Shown one piece after another: positions 60,128-64,000 of a DNA stretch of 64,000 bases (position 1 is its first letter; every line of letters begins with the position of its first letter). Source of the stretch: an archaeon (GTDB lineage: Archaea > Asgardarchaeota > Thorarchaeia > Thorarchaeales > Thorarchaeaceae); contig JAJRWI010000033.1 in the NCBI GenBank assembly GCA_024276825.1, positions 62,001 through 126,000 on the forward strand, given 5' to 3'. The notes under the pieces were generated by a model. It saw nothing but the letters and a program-made list of their open reading frames with translations. It did not search any database and had not been told where the DNA came from. The translations under genes were made by a program, and so were the position numbers.

Positions 60128-62311
60128 TTGAATTCCAATATTTCAATGGGGTCTCTAAAAGCAGAAGGTCTGACTAATTTGAATAATGAAATCACCATTG
60201 ACGGGTCATTCATCAACTCACTTGATTCCCCCGTAATAATGATAAACAGGACTGGCAAGATCATCGCTGTAAATAGGGCCTTCGAACAATGGCAGGACAT
60301 TCCGAGAGCAGAAGTCATTGGTAAGAGCATTGGCGATTTAATTAGTTATGACCAACCTGAGGCCATCTCCGATTATTTGCAATCAGGAAACTTCAAGTCC
60401 CTTAATGAGGCGCTATTGGAGTGGAGATTTAACACTCAAAGCACAATTAGAATAACCGCCAGATTCCACTCAATTCGTCTAGATAATGGCGAGAGTGGCT
60501 TGCTGGTCATAATAAAAAAGAAACCCTCCGCCCATGAGGACCTGCAACTCTACAAGGCAGTATTCGATTTCTCTTTCAATGCAATTGCAATATTGGACTC
60601 GAATGGCAGATATCTGATGCAAAATAATGCCCATCGTAAGATGATTGGCTACTCTAATGAAGAGCTTGAGGGAAAGACTCCTGCAATACACATGGGCGAG
60701 CAGGCCTTCCAAGAGATCTTTAAGGAACTATCCAAACATGGGAGATGCAGTGGCGAGTACGAATGTGTAACCAAATCTGGCAAACATCTATTCATTGGTC
60801 TATCAGCATTTACTATCCTTGGTAGTGATGGCAGACCTGAATATTATGTTGGAATTAAGCGCGACATAACAGAGTCCAAGAAACACAAAGAACAACTCCA
60901 AACAAGTCAGCAGAAACTTCGGCAGGTAATTGATCTTGTCCCCCACCAAATATTCCTGAAGGACAAGCATGGCAATCTAATCCTTGTAAACAAGGCTGTA
61001 GCCGAAGCCTTTGGGACCACTGTTGAAGAACTGATTGGAAAAAACCATAGGGATCTCCATCCCAATCAAGAAGAGGTTGAGAGGTTTCTAGCGGAGGATC
61101 AGCAGGTCATTCAGACCGGCAAAGAAATGTTCATTCCTCGACAGCCATTCACCTACGCCGATGGTACAGTCCATTGGCTTGAAACCCGCAAGATCCCTGT
61201 TGAGTTTGCTGATCATGGGACCTGTGTGCTTGGTGTTAGTCTAGATATCACCAGACGTATTCAGATCGAAGACGCCTTACGCGAGAGTGAGGAACGCTAC
61301 AAGTCTCTTATTGAAACCAACTTTGATGGTGTACTCATTCATGACAGGGGTGAGATTATCGATGTGAACCAGCAACTCGCAGACATGTTTGGGTATAGTA
61401 TAGAAGAGGTAATTGGACGCAGTCTGCTTGATTTCGCATCGCCAGTTTCAGCAGACCTCATCAGAGAACAGATGCTCAGTCAGAGCGGCAATATGATTGA
61501 GGTGACTGGTGTCAAAAAGGATGGAACTCAGCTAATCCTTGAAGTGATAAGTAATGATTGCATGTATCAAGGACGAAAGGTCCGAATTAATGCAATCCGG
61601 GATGTGACTCAGAGAAAGCTCATGGAACGGGCGTATAGGGCTGCAACTGAGAGGGCACTGCTCTATCTGGACCTCATGAGTCATGATCTAAGAAACCAAT
61701 TCCAAGTCGTTGTTGGTTATGCGACACTGGCAATGGAGATGCTTGACGATGAGGGGCTCAGAGATATTATGGAAAAGATTGTAAAATCTGTTGATGTATG
61801 CGAGTCAATAATCCGTAAGGTGGCAATTACCGAACAGCTGCTCTCTCAATCATTGAGAGAGGTAAACCTGAATCAGATCCTTTACACCTGCTTGTCAAAC
61901 CTCCGCTCAAAATGGACAAATGTAAATTTCATCATCCAGATTGAAATCGAGAACGCCACTATAATGGCAAACGAATTTTTGGAATTCCTGTTCACATTAC
62001 TTATTGAACACCTGATCACTCATAACCCTCATGATGACAAGACTATATGGCTCTCAGCAATTGAGGTTATCAGCGGCTATAATATCTCGATTGCTGACAA
62101 TGGCCTTGGCATCTCTGATGAGCGGAAACCCGACATATTCGACATACATCGGCGCTACGGCGGTATTGAAATACATCAGGCAAAACAGATTGTTGAAAGA
62201 ATCGGCGGCTCGATGTCTGTGAAAGACAGAGTGCCCAACAATTCTGAGCTTGGTGTGTGCTTTGTCATCTATCTTCCCAGAGTTCCCCTTGATATTGCCG
62301 ACACAACCTGA
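60128..62311 (+). CDS. PAS-domain sensor histidine kinase inside the kor operon
   Basis: This 727-residue soluble kinase (TTG 60128, or ATG 60146; no strong ribosome site) has four PAS-type domains in order: about 25-130, 140-255 (DSNGRYLMQNNAHRKMIGYS), 265-385 (DKHGNLILVNKAVAEAFG, GVSLDITRR) and 395-505. Then a dimerisation helix with LMSHDLRNQFQVV (phospho-acceptor H519) and a shortened HATPase (IADNGLGISDE, RYGGIEI). There is no transmembrane segment and no receiver domain; no response regulator is in the window. The HDLRNQ H-box and degenerate N-box are the type common in archaea. Its place between korA and korB suggests sensing of metabolic or redox state. Confidence 0.88.
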   Translation: MNSNISMGSLKAEGLTNLNNEITIDGSFINSLDSPVIMINRTGKIIAVNRAFEQWQDIPRAEVIGKSIGDLISYDQPEAISDYLQSGNFKSLNEALLEWRFNTQSTIRITARFHSIRLDNGESGLLVIIKKKPSAHEDLQLYKAVFDFSFNAIAILDSNGRYLMQNNAHRKMIGYSNEELEGKTPAIHMGEQAFQEIFKELSKHGRCSGEYECVTKSGKHLFIGLSAFTILGSDGRPEYYVGIKRDITESKKHKEQLQTSQQKLRQVIDLVPHQIFLKDKHGNLILVNKAVAEAFGTTVEELIGKNHRDLHPNQEEVERFLAEDQQVIQTGKEMFIPRQPFTYADGTVHWLETRKIPVEFADHGTCVLGVSLDITRRIQIEDALRESEERYKSLIETNFDGVLIHDRGEIIDVNQQLADMFGYSIEEVIGRSLLDFASPVSADLIREQMLSQSGNMIEVTGVKKDGTQLILEVISNDCMYQGRKVRINAIRDVTQRKLMERAYRAATERALLYLDLMSHDLRNQFQVVVGYATLAMEMLDDEGLRDIMEKIVKSVDVCESIIRKVAITEQLLSQSLREVNLNQILYTCLSNLRSKWTNVNFIIQIEIENATIMANEFLEFLFTLLIEHLITHNPHDDKTIWLSAIEVISGYNISIADNGLGISDERKPDIFDIHRRYGGIEIHQAKQIVERIGGSMSVKDRVPNNSELGVCFVIYLPRVPLDIADTT

Positions 62312-62380
62312 TATGTCAATATCGCCCCATCAACAACTCTTTTATCTGATTGCCTACTGATTCTGCCCCGTGGTCTTGTC

Positions 62381-63226
62381 ATGACCGAATCAACAACTAC
62401 CCTGTCTCATCCTATGCAGAAGTACATCCGTACTGATCGTTTGCCATGGATCTACTGCCCTGGCTGCTCTATTGGTATCGCTACTCAAATGGTGGCACAT
62501 GCCATTGAAGACCTTGGCCTTGATTTTCACAAGGTGGTCATTATTTCAGGTATTGGCTGTTCTGGTAGAACCTCTGGATACTTCAAGACTGGAACTTATC
62601 ATACCACCCATGGTAGAGCTATTGCCTTTGCTGAGGGCGTCAAGATTGCTAATCCAGAGCTGGAAGTAATTGTGATAAGCGGCGATGGGGATCTTGCCGC
62701 CATTGGTGGAAACCATCTCATTCATGCCTGTCGTAGAAATATTGACATCACGGTCGTTTGCATCAACAACCTTAATTATGGAATGACAGGTGGTCAATTT
62801 GGTCCAACAACCGAACATGAGCGATATTCCCAAACAAGTCCACCTCCTTTTGGAAATGTGGAACATCCATTCAACCTGGTGCAGCTTGCGGCATCATCAG
62901 GAGCGACTTTTGTAGCCAGATGGACTGCAGTTCAGGCGAGGCGTGCGACCAAATCGATAGCAAAAGGAATCAAGAAGAAGGGGTTCTCATTCATCGAAAT
63001 AGTGGGCGCATGTCCGACTGCATATGGACGGATGAACCGACTGGGTGATGGGCTAGCCATGCATAAGCACCTGCTTGAAGTTGCAGACATTCAGAACGGG
63101 CTACCGCCTCACGAAGCAGAGTTCGACTATGAGCGTCGGATCGTGTGTGGGGAGTTTGTTAACATTGAGAAGCCTGAGTACACCGAGGTTTTGCGGCAGA
63201 TGCATCTGAAGGCACATGGCCAATAG
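62381..63226 (+). CDS. korB: 2-oxoacid:ferredoxin oxidoreductase beta subunit (TPP-binding)
   Basis: This 281-residue subunit contains the cluster cysteines near WIYCPGCSIG, the TPP/Mg motif GDGDLAAIGGNHLIHACRRN (about 100-119) followed by NLNYGMTGGQFGPTT, and ACPTAYGRMNRLG near 210. These define the KorB subunit. A TTTTATC box lies about 40 bases upstream, giving it a possible promoter separate from korA and the kinase. A 427-base gap separates it from korC. Confidence 0.93.
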   Translation: MTESTTTLSHPMQKYIRTDRLPWIYCPGCSIGIATQMVAHAIEDLGLDFHKVVIISGIGCSGRTSGYFKTGTYHTTHGRAIAFAEGVKIANPELEVIVISGDGDLAAIGGNHLIHACRRNIDITVVCINNLNYGMTGGQFGPTTEHERYSQTSPPPFGNVEHPFNLVQLAASSGATFVARWTAVQARRATKSIAKGIKKKGFSFIEIVGACPTAYGRMNRLGDGLAMHKHLLEVADIQNGLPPHEAEFDYERRIVCGEFVNIEKPEYTEVLRQMHLKAHGQ

Positions 63227-63653
63227 TTCTACATATCTTGCAAGCAATTGACGAATCTTACTGAAGATAACTGAACTTTACTTTCCCCATCTGACCAAAC
63301 TTTACCATCTAAAAACATGAGGCTATTCTTCTTTCCTTTTTGGCATTCCAATATTTCATGGAGTATGCAATTTGTAATGATAATACTCTTCGCCAAATAT
63401 ACGCTCAAGGAAAGGCAAGTTGATAAAATCATGAATGTCAGTAGATAATTTAAAATGAATCAATTTCGGTCAAAGATTCTCTTTGAATTGACAATAGATT
63501 ACAGCAAAAATCAAAGTTGATAGTCTGATGGGATGATTGAGAAGATTAAGGACTATATCATAATCATGTTATAAAGAGCTAAACGCATGGTTTTTATTTA
63601 GATGGGTTTCCCTATCGACCAAGTCTGAACAAACACAGGGCGCCGGTGAATGA
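63227..63653. promoter_or_regulatory. 427-base AT-rich gap with a korC promoter
   Basis: I see no convincing gene or structural RNA here; a 67-codon minus-strand frame (63229-63432) has no ribosome site. A TTATAAAG box at 63569-63576 predicts a transcript start near 63600, leaving a leader of about 55 bases before korC. The gap means korC is transcribed separately from korB. Confidence 0.45.
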
Positions 63654-64000
63654 ATGACAAGATATGAGATTCGCATTGGAGGATTTGGTGGCCAAGGGAT
63701 AGTTACGATGGCGGTTGTATTGGGCGAAACCCTCTCTCTAATCGAAGGTAGGGAGTGTGTCCAGACGCAGAGCTATGGTCCTGAGGCAAGGGGCGGCGCC
63801 AGCAAGAGTGAGATTGTCATAGATGATGATGAGGTGGATTATCCCAAGGTGCAAGAGCCTGATGTCTTTGTTGCAATGAGCAGAGCTGCGTACCTAGAAT
63901 ACATTCATGGACTCAAGGAAAATGGCATTCTAATAATAGATGAGGACCTTGTAGAGATAGAAAGTGCTCTCCCGAAAGGCGTCAAGGTTTACGAGATTCC
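63654..64000 (+). CDS. korC: 2-oxoacid:ferredoxin oxidoreductase gamma subunit (3' end outside window)
   Basis: The frame starts at ATG 63654, four bases after GGTGA, and runs open for 115 codons off the right edge. The N-terminus EIRIGGFGGQGIVTMAV is the invariant start of gamma subunits, followed by QTQSYGPEARGGASKSEIVI and EPDVFVAMS. The gamma subunit completes the KorABCD enzyme and helps bind CoA. It is preceded by its own TATA-like box. Confidence 0.92.
   Translation, partial: MTRYEIRIGGFGGQGIVTMAVVLGETLSLIEGRECVQTQSYGPEARGGASKSEIVIDDDEVDYPKVQEPDVFVAMSRAAYLEYIHGLKENGILIIDEDLVEIESALPKGVKVYEI

Noticed and set aside
63229..63432. 67-codon minus-strand ORF between korB and korC
   Set aside because: No ribosome site, low-complexity translation, AT-rich intergenic location.
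1..64000. CRISPR arrays, insertion sequences, rRNA or tRNA genes
   Set aside because: No spaced repeat arrays, transposase genes or structural RNA signatures were found by eye; tRNA detection without a covariance search is not exhaustive.

Overview
The window reads as a gene-dense piece of an anaerobic archaeal chromosome. The archaeal evidence is direct: an exosome block (Rrp4, Rrp41, Rrp42) next to SBDS, proteasome alpha and ribosomal protein L37Ae; prefoldin beta; the KEOPS subunits Pcc1 and Cgi121; a Brix-domain protein; CDP-alcohol phosphatidyltransferase lipid chemistry; TATA-like promoter boxes; and frequent TTG and GTG starts behind GGAGG-type ribosome sites. The [NiFe]-hydrogenase, heterodisulfide-reductase-like genes and 2-oxoacid:ferredoxin oxidoreductase indicate a strictly anaerobic, ferredoxin-based metabolism. 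No methanogenesis gene is present in the window. An Asgard (Thorarchaeia-like) or similar non-methanogenic lineage is my best guess from gene content, but no marker here proves it.

Layout. 1-6 kb: an RNase III-like gene cut by the window edge, an HD phosphohydrolase, a beta-propeller protein, and a nucleotidyltransferase/CDP-alcohol transferase pair. 6-11.4 kb: a copper or heavy-metal locus in which an ABC exporter ATPase, a 48-residue protein and a CopA P-type ATPase all carry a YHS metal-binding domain. 11.5-14 kb: tRNA-modification genes (Sua5, a THUMP protein, Cgi121) and a phosphoribosyltransferase. 14-21 kb: histidine degradation (HutI, HutH, HutU) interspersed with endonuclease V and a flavoprotein/ferredoxin pair. 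21.8-32 kb: a long minus-strand run holding an ECF transporter module, DHH phosphoesterase, DUF3194-like protein, prefoldin beta, Pcc1, Brix, L37Ae, exosome, SBDS and proteasome alpha. 32-35.6 kb: a zinc/manganese ABC transporter.

36-64 kb is an electron-transfer district. A four-gene group 3b-type hydrogenase (beta-gamma-delta-alpha order) faces a divergently transcribed tandem HdrA-HdrA fusion. Then come an HdrA-HdrA-MvhD fusion in an operon with HdrC and HdrB, a second HdrC-HdrB pair, a radical SAM gene, a third HdrC-HdrB pair, and a KorDABC-type oxidoreductase whose operon contains a PAS-domain histidine kinase. Between them sit a probably broken 374-codon reading frame and two loci pairing a secreted, membrane-anchored protein with a membrane-bound winged-helix regulator.

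How the genes may work together (inference): H2 or NAD(P)H electrons from the hydrogenase, and low-potential ferredoxin from the Kor enzyme, could be exchanged through the HdrA flavin modules, with three HdrBC modules serving as alternative disulfide- or thiol-reducing arms. No disulfide substrate can be named from sequence. The most unusual feature is the concentration of two tandem-HdrA fusions and three HdrBC pairs within about 17 kb.
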